From JBNRMW01 sp050309795 (lineage in GTDB: Bacteria > Bacillota_I > Bacilli_A > Erysipelotrichales > Erysipelotrichaceae): a stretch of DNA of 64,000 bases. The notes under the pieces are model-generated. The model made no database searches and was not told the DNA's origin. It was given only the letters and a program-made list of their open reading frames with translations. The position numbers and the translations under genes are program-made. Positions 41,829 through 50,211 of the stretch are shown here, in pieces; position 1 is the first letter of the stretch; every line of letters starts with the position of its first letter. The stretch spans positions 1 to 64,000 of the forward strand of contig JBNRMW010000010.1 of NCBI GenBank assembly GCA_050309795.1. Reading direction: 5' to 3'.

Positions 41829-44547
41829 GGTTTAAAACCTGGGTACAGCGCGGACAAATTCCTGCTTCCGAGACCGCCTCAACGACATTCCAGCATCGCT
41901 CACAAGCTTCCCCTTCTGCCTCGACTACTTCGACTTGAATCCCTAAGACCTCGGCAAGGGGTTGATCAACAAAGTTCACCTTGGAGACAATGAGCCACTG
42001 AGCAAATTGAGACCCAAAATAACGATTGACCAACTCTTGATCTCCATCCTCTAAATGGAAGTTTAATTGAGCTTTGAGCGAATTACCAATAACTTTTTGA
42101 GCCCGAGCATCTTCCAAGGCTTTATAGGCAGCTTCCCGAATCGCCATCAAACGTTGGAAATCTTGGCGTTCTTGAGGTTCAAAAACCACTTCCGTGACCT
42201 CCGCAAACTTCTCCAAATGAATGGACGTGAACTCCGGATAAGCAATCTGACCTAATTCTTCCATTGTAAAAGGTAATAACGGGGCCATTAAATGACTCAA
42301 CTGACGCAATGTGTAACTTAAAACCGTTTGAACCTGGCGCCGACGAACATCATCTTCTTTCAAGATATAAAGGATATCTTTGGTGAAATCCAAATAATAC
42401 GCCGACATGGTATTCGTCAAGGCTTGAGTGACTAATTTACTAACCGTACTGAATTCGTATTTCTGATACGCCTCATGGGCTTGTTTCACGATTTGATTAA
42501 TATCATCTAAAACATGGCGGTCCACCGCCGGTAACTGATTAAAATCAAGTTCATCCGCTTGGGTAAAGCCGGCTAAATTCCCATGCATAAAGCGGAAGGT
42601 ATTCCGGATCTTTCGGTAATTTTCAGCGACTTGTTTCAATAAATTTTGGGACAAATTGATATCGGACTGATAGTCGACGGTTGCTACCCATAATCTTAAA
42701 ACATCGGCACCCATCGTATCGACAATGGAGGATGGGGCTAAGGCGTTTCCTTTCGATTTGGAAAATTTCTCGTCTTTTTCATCCATTACAAAACCGTGAG
42801 AAACCACTGCCTTATACGGAGAAGTACCATAGACCGCAGTAGAAATAATAAGTGAAGAGTTGAACCATCCACGATATTGATCCGAACCTTCTAAATATAA
42901 ATCATGAGGTACCGCTAATCCATGTTTTCTTAACGCCGCGGTATGAGACGAACCCGAATCAAACCAAACATCTAAGATATCGGTTTCCTTGGTAAATATG
43001 CCATCAGGTGAATTGGGATGGGTGTAATTTTCTGGTAACAAATCTTTAGCTTCTTTTTCAAACCAAATATTCGAGCCATGCGTTCTAAACAAATCGGCGA
43101 TATGGTTGAACACTTCTTCATCCATAATGGGTTGTTGATCTTGGGTATAAATAATTGGAATTGGTAAACCCCATGCCCGTTGACGAGAAATCGTCCAATC
43201 GGCGCGATCGGCAATCATATTATGCATACGCAATTTACCCCAGCTAGGATACCAAGTCACTTGGTCAATTTGGTCTAAGATTTCGTCACGAATCTTATCC
43301 ACACTGAAAAACCATTGTGAGGTCGCTCTAAAAATAATCGGTTTCCCTGTTCGCCAATCGTGTGGATAGGAGTGGGTAATAAAGCTAAGATGTAAAAGAT
43401 GGCCACTCTCATGTAATCGATTGGTGACCGCTTTATTGGCTTCGTCGGTTGTTAATCCAACCAACCAGTCCCCGGCATTTTCCATCATTTTTCCTTGGGC
43501 ATCGACATTAACAAAAGGTTGGATGCCGTATTTTTGACCGATTAAATAGTCGTCCATCCCAAATCCTGGTGCGGTGTGGACACAGCCCGTACCCGAGTCG
43601 GCCGTGACATGTTCCCCTAACAAGACTTTAGACACCACTTCTTCGTAGAGCGGATGTTGACAAGTAATATGTTCTAAGACCTCGCCTTTAAAGGTTTTTA
43701 AAACTTGATAATTATCAATTTCAAAGACCTTCATCAACTCTTCGATGAAGACCGAAGACATCACCAAATTCCCTTGCTCGGTTTGAACCAGACTATAGTC
43801 CAAACGCGGGTGAACACTAATGGCTAAGTTGCCCGGAATGGTCCAAGGGGTGGTTGTCCAAATGACCATCCGGTCACCGGTATCTAAAACACCTTTACCA
43901 TCAATCACATCAAAGGCCACATAGATGGCTGGGTCGCGGCGATCATGATATTCAATTTCAGCTTCCGCCAGGGCAGTTTCACTTGATGGCGACCAATAAA
44001 CGGGACGTAAACCTTTATAAACCAAACCCTTTTGACACATTTTTCCAAAAAGTTCGGTTTGAATTGCTTCATACTCTTTTTGATACGTGATATATGGATC
44101 GTCGTAGTCCGCTACCGTTCCCAGGGCTTTGAATTCCTGCATTTGTTGGGCGACTTGTTGACGTGCGTAGTTTTCACACAGCTGTCTAAATTCGCTTAAT
44201 GGCATCGCTTTACGGTCAACCCCTGATTTCGTTAAGGCATTTTCAATCGGTAAGCCATGGGTATCCCAGCCAGGAATAAACGGGACTTGGTAACCCATTT
44301 TAAACCGACTACGAACCACGAAGTCTTTTAATATTTTATTTAACGCATGACCAATATGAATGGAGCCATTCGCATACGGTGGCCCATCATGTAAAACAAA
44401 GGTCGGTTGGCCTTCGTGTTTGGTTAACATTTGTTGATAGAGGTTCATAGTTTCCCATTTTTCTAAAATAGGTCCTTGTTTTTTTGTTAAATTTCCTCTC
44501 ATTTCAAAATCTGTCTTGGGTAAGTGTAAGGTATCTTTATAGTCCAT
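41812..44547 (-). CDS. ileS: Isoleucine-tRNA ligase
   Basis: A 911-residue class I synthetase. HIGH motif: PPYANGSIHIGHALNK (about 57-72). The following GWDTHGLPIE is IleRS-specific. The CP1 editing domain includes WTTTPWTIPGNLAISV. The KMSKS motif reads KFSKSKGNA. The C-terminal zinc-binding CERCW ... CPRC is intact, the usual bacterial short form. The ATG start has AAGGAAG 8 bases upstream. It lies downstream of sepF-divIVA, as in Bacillus, and has its own T-box. Confidence 0.97.
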   Translation of the reverse strand: MDYKDTLHLPKTDFEMRGNLTKKQGPILEKWETMNLYQQMLTKHEGQPTFVLHDGPPYANGSIHIGHALNKILKDFVVRSRFKMGYQVPFIPGWDTHGLPIENALTKSGVDRKAMPLSEFRQLCENYARQQVAQQMQEFKALGTVADYDDPYITYQKEYEAIQTELFGKMCQKGLVYKGLRPVYWSPSSETALAEAEIEYHDRRDPAIYVAFDVIDGKGVLDTGDRMVIWTTTPWTIPGNLAISVHPRLDYSLVQTEQGNLVMSSVFIEELMKVFEIDNYQVLKTFKGEVLEHITCQHPLYEEVVSKVLLGEHVTADSGTGCVHTAPGFGMDDYLIGQKYGIQPFVNVDAQGKMMENAGDWLVGLTTDEANKAVTNRLHESGHLLHLSFITHSYPHDWRTGKPIIFRATSQWFFSVDKIRDEILDQIDQVTWYPSWGKLRMHNMIADRADWTISRQRAWGLPIPIIYTQDQQPIMDEEVFNHIADLFRTHGSNIWFEKEAKDLLPENYTHPNSPDGIFTKETDILDVWFDSGSSHTAALRKHGLAVPHDLYLEGSDQYRGWFNSSLIISTAVYGTSPYKAVVSHGFVMDEKDEKFSKSKGNALAPSSIVDTMGADVLRLWVATVDYQSDINLSQNLLKQVAENYRKIRNTFRFMHGNLAGFTQADELDFNQLPAVDRHVLDDINQIVKQAHEAYQKYEFSTVSKLVTQALTNTMSAYYLDFTKDILYILKEDDVRRRQVQTVLSYTLRQLSHLMAPLLPFTMEELGQIAYPEFTSIHLEKFAEVTEVVFEPQERQDFQRLMAIREAAYKALEDARAQKVIGNSLKAQLNFHLEDGDQELVNRYFGSQFAQWLIVSKVNFVDQPLAEVLGIQVEVVEAEGEACERCWNVVEAVSEAGICPRCTQVLNHDHVG

Positions 44548-44572
44548 TTCAATCGCTTCCTTTCAATCATAT

Positions 44573-44755
44573 AAAAACGCCCTCAAAAGGGCGTTTAAAC
44601 GCGGTACCACCTTTATTGGTTCTCGAATCGATAACGGCGATGCACCGAATCTTCTTACTATGGTTCAGAAGATTTGCTCGTGAGGGATAATTTCAAACTT
44701 TCTCATCCATTTTCACCAACCATGGACTCTCTATATCGAAAGGACTTGAAATCTT
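44573..44755 (-). promoter_or_regulatory. T-box riboswitch, Ile-specific, upstream of ileS
   Basis: Minus-strand leader with specifier ATC (complement of 44686-44688), T-box core AAAGGTGGTACCGCG, and terminator stem AACGCCCT/AGGGCGTT with a T run. It begins right behind the divIVA stop, so its promoter is probably inside divIVA or transcription reads through. Confidence 0.93.
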
Positions 44756-44758
44756 GTC

Positions 44759-45214
44759 TCAGTCTTCGCGGTTTGGGGAAATCTCCGGTTGTTGATCTTG
44801 GAGATTTTGAATCGTTTGTGATAAATCATCAAACTGTTGTTGGAGGTTGGCATCAACCTCTTCGGTTTCATTCATCAATTTAGCTAATTGAGCTAAGAGG
44901 AGTTTAACCGTTGAGACAGCCTGGCTAACAATAAGCTTTGCTTCTTGGTTGGCGGTTTCAACGATGGCATTGGCTTGCCGGAAAGCTTGGTCGTTTAAAT
45001 CACGAAAAACCTTTTCGCGGTTCGCTAAGTCAGTTTGTAGGCTTTGGACCCGCTGTTGGCTTTCGTTAAACTGCTGTTGAATCGTCTCTAATTGTTGTTC
45101 GTACATTTGTACTTTCGTTTGTAATTGGACGAATTCTTCTTCGTATTTTTGCAGTTTTTGATCTACTTGAAAACGATCGTATCCATTCTTAAGGATGCGA
45201 AATTCCGCATTCAT
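44759..45214 (-). CDS. divIVA: DivIVA domain protein
   Basis: A 151-residue coiled-coil protein that binds curved membrane and recruits division or polar growth factors. The N-terminal domain is FRILKNGYDRFQVDQKLQKYEEE (residues 4-26), a recognisable DivIVA start with the G-Y-D-x-x-x-V-D motif. The rest is a long Gln/Glu-rich coiled coil. It starts one base into the sepF stop (TAATG), so the two are translationally coupled. ylmG and ylmH, usually between them, are absent. Confidence 0.9.
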   Translation of the reverse strand: MNAEFRILKNGYDRFQVDQKLQKYEEEFVQLQTKVQMYEQQLETIQQQFNESQQRVQSLQTDLANREKVFRDLNDQAFRQANAIVETANQEAKLIVSQAVSTVKLLLAQLAKLMNETEEVDANLQQQFDDLSQTIQNLQDQQPEISPNRED

Positions 45215-45615
45215 TATAGTTTTTCAGCAGCCTCTAAACTAATTTCACCCGCCACATTAATGGTTCTTGGTGTGCAGAGAATGACATTATGTCCAATTTT
45301 TTGGATTGAACCGTCAATCGCAAAAACCACACCAGTTAAAAAGTCAATCGTTCTTTGGGCAAAATTGGGCGGTAAACGATGTAAATTCACGACCGCAGCG
45401 CGCTTTTCTTTGAGATGTCGAGCTACTTCTTCGCTTTCTTCAAAGGTGCGTGGTTCAAATAAAACCATTTTGGCATCCGCTTGAACTTTTGAGAAACTCT
45501 TATTGGAAGGTTGTTCATAATCACTGAGGGATTTTGCTTCTTCTTCTGTGAGTTCTAGTTCTGCTTCTTCATCAATTGGGGAAATGAAATTTCGCCATTT
45601 TTCACTTAGTGCCAT
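45214..45615 (-). CDS. sepF: Cell division protein SepF
   Basis: A 133-residue SepF, which anchors FtsZ to the membrane. The N-terminal amphipathic helix is MALSEKWRNFI. The C-terminal SepF core includes FEPRTFEESEEVARHLKEKRAAVVNLHRL and the conserved FLTGVVFAIDGSIQKIGHNVILCTP. An AGAGGAA site precedes the ATG. It is the first of a sepF-divIVA pair, followed by the ileS T-box. Confidence 0.95.
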   Translation of the reverse strand: MALSEKWRNFISPIDEEAELELTEEEAKSLSDYEQPSNKSFSKVQADAKMVLFEPRTFEESEEVARHLKEKRAAVVNLHRLPPNFAQRTIDFLTGVVFAIDGSIQKIGHNVILCTPRTINVAGEISLEAAEKL

Positions 45616-45671
45616 ACATATTCCTCTTTCTACAATATCGTGCCAATTATAACATAGTTATGTTGGAAGTT

Positions 45672-45714
45672 AAAGTTTCAAAATTCTCTACTATTCACTG
45701 TTTTTTGAAACTTT
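45672..45714. terminator. Inverted repeat between hpf and sepF, probable terminator
   Basis: A 12-bp stem AAAGTTTCAAAA/TTTTGAAACTTT with a 19-base loop. It lies 14 bases after the hpf stop. It is AT-rich and lacks a long T run, so it may be only partly effective. Confidence 0.55.
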
Positions 45715-45727
45715 ACGGGAAAAAAAC

Positions 45728-46279
45728 CTACTGATCGGCTTCTACTTCTAATAAGCCGTAGCCACCGTCAAATCGTTTGTAAACAACCGCAATTTCATTG
45801 GTCTCATCGTCGGTATAAATAAAGAAAGTATGATTTAACATTTCCATCTTCATTATGGCTTCATCCAAGTCCATGCGGTCGGCTAGGATTTCCTTTGTCC
45901 GTACCGGTTCTGCTTGTTTGAATGGTTCGAGTTCCTCCCGTTTGATTTCTTCTAAAAAAGCAACCGATAAGGAATCGCGATGTTTCCGACTCATCCGTGT
46001 TTTCTGACGACGGATTTGGTCTTCCAACTTATCAACAACCGTATCTAAAGCACTGTAGTAATCTGGTGCTTTCACTTCTGCCCGTAGCAGGCCAACCGGG
46101 GTGTTAACGGTAACCTCTACTTTTTGGTGATCGGTATAAACGTCTATTAAAATATTTGCGACCATTTCCGTTTCTTCGTTACGGAAATACTTTTCTATGG
46201 AGCTGAGTTTTAGTTCGGCTCGCTCACGCATGGCCTCTGTAATTGGGGTGTTTGATTTAGATGTGAATTTTGTTAACAT
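45728..46279 (-). CDS. hpf: Ribosome hibernation promoting factor, long form
   Basis: A 183-residue long-form HPF that dimerises 70S ribosomes into 100S in slow growth. The N-terminal S30AE domain (about 1-100) shows the usual beta-alpha-beta pattern with DHQKVEVTVNTPVGLLRAEVKAPDYYSALD. The C-terminal dimerisation domain is DEAIMKMEMLNHTFFIYTDDETNEIAVVYKRFDGGYGLLE. The ATG at 46279 is preceded by AGGAGG; a longer frame to 46306 is not needed. A short reading frame directly upstream overlaps its start codon. Confidence 0.93.
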   Translation of the reverse strand: MLTKFTSKSNTPITEAMRERAELKLSSIEKYFRNEETEMVANILIDVYTDHQKVEVTVNTPVGLLRAEVKAPDYYSALDTVVDKLEDQIRRQKTRMSRKHRDSLSVAFLEEIKREELEPFKQAEPVRTKEILADRMDLDEAIMKMEMLNHTFFIYTDDETNEIAVVYKRFDGGYGLLEVEADQ

Positions 46280-46326
46280 AGTTTTTCCTCCTTTTGTTTT
46301 TTGCAAAATTCTCTGACGGTTTTCAT
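46273..46326 (-). CDS. Possible 17-residue leader peptide upstream of hpf
   Basis: The ATG at 46326 is preceded by GAAAGGAG (about 10 bases away) and encodes M-K-T-V-R-E-F-C-K-K-Q-K-E-E-K-L-C; its TAA lies inside the first codons of hpf, so the hpf ATG overlaps the end of this frame. The hpf ribosome site is also inside it. It could couple or regulate hpf translation. There is no homology support, so this may be chance. Confidence 0.35.
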   Translation of the reverse strand: MKTVREFCKKQKEEKLC

Positions 46327-46342
46327 GGCTATCAAGCTCCTT

Positions 46343-47311
46343 TCAATCATAAATTAAATCAAAGACACGGGCAGGTAACCCATCGTTTTTACCCATTTCG
46401 TAATCACGATCATCGATAAAGGCCGTTAGGGCATCCCCTTTTGTCTCTAAACTTGCTTCTAATAAATGAATCACATGGACCCCTCTTTGAACCGCTTGTT
46501 CAAAAAGTTCTAAAAAAGATTGGGTGGATACTTCTTCCGGATGGGAAGGATGGCGCCACGCCTTATGTTCTAAATTTAATATGTCGTGGTCTTGGTCCAA
46601 ATCGCCATGAACCACATGTTTCGTATATTTAAAGGGATCTTTTAATCCGTGCGTTTCAATCCAATGCACCGTATGATAACGCCAGGCTTTTGGATCGAAA
46701 AGAACATGAAGTAATTGATACATCGTCTTCATACAATGAACTAATTCTTTTAGGGGCACCTGAATATCAAAAGTCTTTAAAATCATATATTGGTACCCCA
46801 AGGCGATAATCCGTTGTTCACTAGACGTTAGTTCAACAAATTTATACGTTGGATAATCACTGAGCGGTCGTAAAAGGACCTCTTCCACCATCATGGCATC
46901 AACCATGGATTCAAAACGAATATGATGGTACGCTGTCTCCCCTTCTAAAAGTCCCGTTTTAGCAAAGACATAGGGATGGGCTACGGAGTCTAAACTCCAA
47001 TGACAGAGGTGTCCAGCCAAAAAAGATAGAAAGACCTCATGTCCAGGACGTTGTAATTGATAATATGCTATTGCTTGACGATAAAATTCATTAATTTTTT
47101 CTTTATGAATCTTGCCGCCCAAGCTTCGAATCCAATCGATTTCTTTGTTTTTCATCCAAGGTAAATAATTATGGTAAAACAAAAAGTCGGGACCATTCGA
47201 CCCAAATAAAAATGGACGCCAGTGGGCTTCAATCGCTTTGCTCACTCGATTTACATCTAGTTTTTGAACGACTTGATTGGCCATCAGTCCATGCGTTAAT
47301 ACATTTGGCAT
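46343..47311 (-). CDS. Zinc-dependent phospholipase C-like protein
   Basis: A 322-residue protein of the bacterial zinc-dependent phospholipase C/S1-P1 nuclease-like all-helical family. Likely metal ligands are His and Asp in MPNVLTHGLMAN, GSNGPDFLFYHNYLPW, FLAGHLCHWSLDSVAHPY and YHHIRFESMVDAMM. No signal peptide is present, unlike clostridial alpha-toxin, so it is probably a cytoplasmic housekeeping or lipid-related enzyme rather than a secreted toxin. I chose the ATG at 47311, with AAGGAAG 7 bases upstream. It stands between hpf and an ABC operon, with a terminator upstream. Confidence 0.8.
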   Translation of the reverse strand: MPNVLTHGLMANQVVQKLDVNRVSKAIEAHWRPFLFGSNGPDFLFYHNYLPWMKNKEIDWIRSLGGKIHKEKINEFYRQAIAYYQLQRPGHEVFLSFLAGHLCHWSLDSVAHPYVFAKTGLLEGETAYHHIRFESMVDAMMVEEVLLRPLSDYPTYKFVELTSSEQRIIALGYQYMILKTFDIQVPLKELVHCMKTMYQLLHVLFDPKAWRYHTVHWIETHGLKDPFKYTKHVVHGDLDQDHDILNLEHKAWRHPSHPEEVSTQSFLELFEQAVQRGVHVIHLLEASLETKGDALTAFIDDRDYEMGKNDGLPARVFDLIYD

Positions 47312-47392
47312 ATCATCACTTCCTTTTATTAACTCTATTTTAACAAAGAAGAACGTGCTTGTCACAATTATATGCTTGTTTTCGCCCAAAAT

Positions 47393-47424
47393 AAAAAGTC
47401 AGTCGGTCATACCAACTAACTTTT
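47393..47424 (-). terminator. Terminator of the GntR/ABC operon
   Basis: Minus-strand stem AAAAGTTAGTTGGT/ACCGACTGACTTTT (with G-U pairs) and a 3-base loop, followed by T-rich sequence. It begins 36 bases after the permease stop. Confidence 0.75.
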
Positions 47425-47459
47425 CTTAAACACTTGGTTTAAAGCAACAACAAACGCGC

Positions 47460-48287
47460 TTATAATTCTAATTTATTCTCTAAGACCCAATTGGAAGCCA
47501 TAAAAGCAAGAACAAAGGCAACCACGGTCAACACCGTATTCACCGCCGTATATTGCCACATAGACTGTGCCTTAGTAATATCGACCAGGAAATCAGGATG
47601 CATCGTTGATGAAGAAACATAGTGAACTTCTGGACCAAAAATGGTGATCATCAAGACATTTGATAACATACCCCAGACCAGGATAATTCCAAAGAAAACC
47701 AAGGCCGGAACTAAGTAGCGACGCGATTTCACTAGAGAAGATCGAGCCAAACTCATCGCTCCAATAATTAAGGTAAATAAAGCCGCTAAGCCAAATACAT
47801 AGTCCACAAAGCCCAAAACGACCCAACCCCAATTCAAATTCTTTAATGCTTGGACAATCACATCAATCACCATTTGAACTTCCGTTACGTTCAAAATTTG
47901 AGCGATCTCCAGCCGGAAACCCACGAAGAAAATCGCCATCGACAAAAATGTTAACAGACCCGTAATCATACTCCAAATCATTAAGGTCAACACTTTCGAT
48001 AAAAGAATTTGCCAGGTCGGTACAGGTAAACTAAAGGTTAGGTAACCCGCTTCCGAATACAAACGACGGTGAATAAAATTGAAAACATTACGGAACATGA
48101 TAATGACGCCACCAATCACAAGAATCATGGTCGGTAAAACAATGATAAAGCCTATAAATAAACTTTGAGAATCACCAAATCTTAAAATCAAAGGCATAAA
48201 TATCGCATAAGCAACCATGGCGATATACAAATAGACATAATCTCGATATGAATTTTTTAAATCATGTTTTAATAATTTCCCAAACAT
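47460..48287 (-). CDS. ABC transporter permease
   Basis: A 275-residue membrane protein with six predicted helices, in the ABC2-type layout (cytoplasmic start MFGKLLKHDLKNSYRDY; helices near 20, 45, 100, 160-180, 195 and 245). It follows the ATPase gene without a gap and is the third gene of a GntR-ATPase-permease operon. Systems of this YtrA-regulated layout often respond to cell-wall antibiotics or control export of peptides or lipids; the substrate is not known. Confidence 0.85.
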   Translation of the reverse strand: MFGKLLKHDLKNSYRDYVYLYIAMVAYAIFMPLILRFGDSQSLFIGFIIVLPTMILVIGGVIIMFRNVFNFIHRRLYSEAGYLTFSLPVPTWQILLSKVLTLMIWSMITGLLTFLSMAIFFVGFRLEIAQILNVTEVQMVIDVIVQALKNLNWGWVVLGFVDYVFGLAALFTLIIGAMSLARSSLVKSRRYLVPALVFFGIILVWGMLSNVLMITIFGPEVHYVSSSTMHPDFLVDITKAQSMWQYTAVNTVLTVVAFVLAFMASNWVLENKLEL

Positions 48288-48977
48288 TTAAAATACCTCC
48301 CGGAAATACTGATCGACACTCTTTCCTGTTCTTTCACGTAAATCATCACAATTTTCATGTAAGTAGACTTGTCCTTCTTTAAGGAAAATGACCTCATCTA
48401 AGATGGATTCAATGTCTTGAATTAAGTGGGTACTAATTAAGAGCAAGGAATCTTCTCCATAGGTGGATAAAATCGTTCTCAAAATCTTATCTCGGCTCGC
48501 GGGGTCGACCCCACCAATTGGCTCATCCAAGAGATACACCTTCGCTTTACGGGACATCACCAGCGCTAATTGGAATTTTTCTTGCATACCTTTACTCATT
48601 TCTTGAAAGCGATCGTTGGCATCCACATCTAACTGTTCTAGCAACTGATACATGACTCCTTCATCAAAATCTGGGTACATGTCCTTAAAGACCGCAATAC
48701 TTTCGGTCCCTTTCATTTGTTTCTCAAAATACGTTTGATCGGGTAAATAAGAAACGGCCGCCAACGCCTCGGGTCCTAAAGGTTGCCCGTCAATTTGAAC
48801 ATGACCGCGATAATCACGTAGTAGACGAACCATGATTTTTAACAAAGTTGTCTTCCCCGAACCATTTGGTCCACAAAGCCCAATGATTTTCCCTGAATTT
48901 AGACTTAAATTCACATGGTTTAACGCGGGGCGGTTAAAGTACGCTTTCGATACATCTTTAATTTCAATTAGTGACAT
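48288..48977 (-). CDS. ABC transporter ATP-binding protein (YtrB-like)
   Basis: A 229-residue ATPase. Walker A is GPNGSGKTT, Walker B is VYLLDEPIGGVDP, and the H loop is STHLIQD. The signature is degenerate: MSKGMQEKFQLALVMS in place of L-S-G-G-Q, a form shared by YtrB-type ATPases. The start ATG at 48977 has AAGGAGA upstream and overlaps the GntR gene by 14 bases. It works with the permease and is controlled by the GntR-type repressor. Confidence 0.92.
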   Translation of the reverse strand: MSLIEIKDVSKAYFNRPALNHVNLSLNSGKIIGLCGPNGSGKTTLLKIMVRLLRDYRGHVQIDGQPLGPEALAAVSYLPDQTYFEKQMKGTESIAVFKDMYPDFDEGVMYQLLEQLDVDANDRFQEMSKGMQEKFQLALVMSRKAKVYLLDEPIGGVDPASRDKILRTILSTYGEDSLLLISTHLIQDIESILDEVIFLKEGQVYLHENCDDLRERTGKSVDQYFREVF

Positions 48978-49335
48978 TTGTTCTCTCCTTTGATTTGGTA
49001 ATCCATTCGATGACTTCTTGTTTAGATATCGATAAAAGTTGCATTTGAGACAGAAATTCTTGAACAATTTCATCAATTTTCTGCTCCTTCAACTGTTGAA
49101 TATAAGCACAATCATCCGTTATAAATCGGCCCTGTGGTCCCATCGAGTACACGAGTTTTTGAGTTTCACATTCACTCAGCGCTTTTTGCATGGTATTGGG
49201 ATTCACCGCATACTCCAAGGCCAAGTCGCGAACAGATGGGATTCGTTGACCAGCTTCATATTGGCCAGAGAGGATTTTGTTTTTTATCTCTTCAATAATT
49301 TGCAAATAAATGGGTATTCCCTCAACAAACTTCAT
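48964..49335 (-). CDS. GntR family repressor (YtrA subfamily)
   Basis: A 123-residue regulator of the short YtrA branch. The N-terminal winged helix shows GIPIYLQIIEEIKNKILSGQYEAGQRIPSVRDLALEYAVNPNTMQKALSECETQKLV; there is only a short C-terminal dimer tail, no ligand domain. The ATG at 49335 has AAGGAGGG upstream. A palindrome over the promoter (49350-49374) is the probable autoregulatory operator, so the whole operon should be self-repressed until an inducer is present. Confidence 0.92.
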   Translation of the reverse strand: MKFVEGIPIYLQIIEEIKNKILSGQYEAGQRIPSVRDLALEYAVNPNTMQKALSECETQKLVYSMGPQGRFITDDCAYIQQLKEQKIDEIVQEFLSQMQLLSISKQEVIEWITKSKERTNVTN

Positions 49336-49349
49336 AACGTCCCTCCTTT

Positions 49350-49389
49350 GTACTATGTACATAATACATGGTACATTGAAGGCTGTCAA
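49350..49389 (-). promoter_or_regulatory. Promoter and operator of the GntR/ABC operon
   Basis: The minus-strand promoter is TTGACA (49389-49384), a 17-base spacer, TATTAT (49366-49361), nearly consensus. An imperfect 25-base inverted repeat, GTAC-T-ATGTA / TACAT-G-GTAC, spans 49350-49374 and fully covers the -10 box, so bound repressor would block polymerase. Confidence 0.8.
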
Positions 49390-49410
49390 CCCCTATACCC
49401 CACTTTTTCA

Positions 49411-49440
49411 AAAAAAAAAAACAATTTCTTTATGAAATTG
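49411..49440 (-). terminator. Terminator overlapping the end of the XRE gene
   Basis: Stem CAATTTC/GAAATTG followed on the minus strand by ten or more T. The 5' arm contains the last codons of the XRE gene. Confidence 0.8.
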
Positions 49441-49645
49441 CTTCTTTTTGATATTCCAGGATGTCTGCCGGTTGGCAATCAAGGACTTCACATATTTTTT
49501 CAAGGGTGCTAAAGCGAATAGCTTTCGCTTTCCCTGTTTTTAAAATGGAAATATTACTCATTGTAATCCCCACGGCTTCACTTAACTCGGTTACACTCAT
49601 TTTTCGTTTAGCCAGCATTACATCTAAATTAACAATAATCGGCAT
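49430..49645 (-). CDS. Small XRE-type helix-turn-helix regulator (YozG-like)
   Basis: A 71-residue DNA-binding protein. It has MLAKRKMSVTELSEAVGITMSNISILKTGKAKAIRFSTLEKICEVLDCQPADILE, the Cro/CI fold in full. This is the type that regularly accompanies DUF2975 membrane proteins. Its ATG overlaps the stop of that gene by one base (TAATG). Confidence 0.9.
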   Translation of the reverse strand: MPIIVNLDVMLAKRKMSVTELSEAVGITMSNISILKTGKAKAIRFSTLEKICEVLDCQPADILEYQKEAIS

Positions 49646-50124
49646 TAAATCACCATATCCATTTCTTCTTTGTATTCAATTGTTTGCTCAATGACACTCT
49701 TAATCAATAAGATGACTAAGCCCACCACCGAAACTAATAAAAACGTCACCATTAATAGTAAACCAGCACCTGGGCTCAAAATTTGATTCGAATTGAAGTA
49801 GATAAACACACCAATCACCACGATCGCCGCCAAAGCACAAAATGCGACGAGAACCTTTAACAACTGGACAAAACGGGGTGAAAGATGTTGTTCACGGTCA
49901 TACAATACAAGTAAATAAAAAATAATAACCAAACCAATAATAAATAAAACCAGTAAACCCTGTGAAAGCAACATTAATGGCCAGTACAAAAAACCAACTT
50001 CTGGATAAAACTCTAGCGCCTGCCTCGCCAACACTGGCCAAATAACACTCATAAAAAACAGGGTAAAGACGATAAACAGGGTGATAAATACTTTTAAAAG
50101 ATTTGATATTGCTCTTTTTTTCAT
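49645..50124 (-). CDS. DUF2975 membrane protein
   Basis: A 159-residue protein with four predicted membrane helices (near 9-32, 43-68, 84-108 and 118-142) and a charged C-terminal tail (EQTIEYKEEMDMVI). DUF2975 proteins paired with small XRE regulators are common in Firmicutes; their function is not established, and the regulator may control its own expression through a membrane signal. GGAGG lies 9 bases before the ATG. An AT-rich imperfect dyad (AATATTTATTGTT ... AACAAATATT, about 50157-50183) lies upstream and may be its operator. Confidence 0.85.
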   Translation of the reverse strand: MKKRAISNLLKVFITLFIVFTLFFMSVIWPVLARQALEFYPEVGFLYWPLMLLSQGLLVLFIIGLVIIFYLLVLYDREQHLSPRFVQLLKVLVAFCALAAIVVIGVFIYFNSNQILSPGAGLLLMVTFLLVSVVGLVILLIKSVIEQTIEYKEEMDMVI

Positions 50125-50211
50125 AAAGAAACCTCCATCTGTCTATAATATAACACAATATTTATTGTTAATCAACAAATATTTATTCTATTTCAACAAA
50201 TGGAGGATTTT

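Noticed and set aside
46343..47311. Secreted alpha-toxin-like phospholipase C
   Set aside because: The family resemblance is real, but there is no signal peptide or C2-like toxin domain, so a virulence label is not supported.
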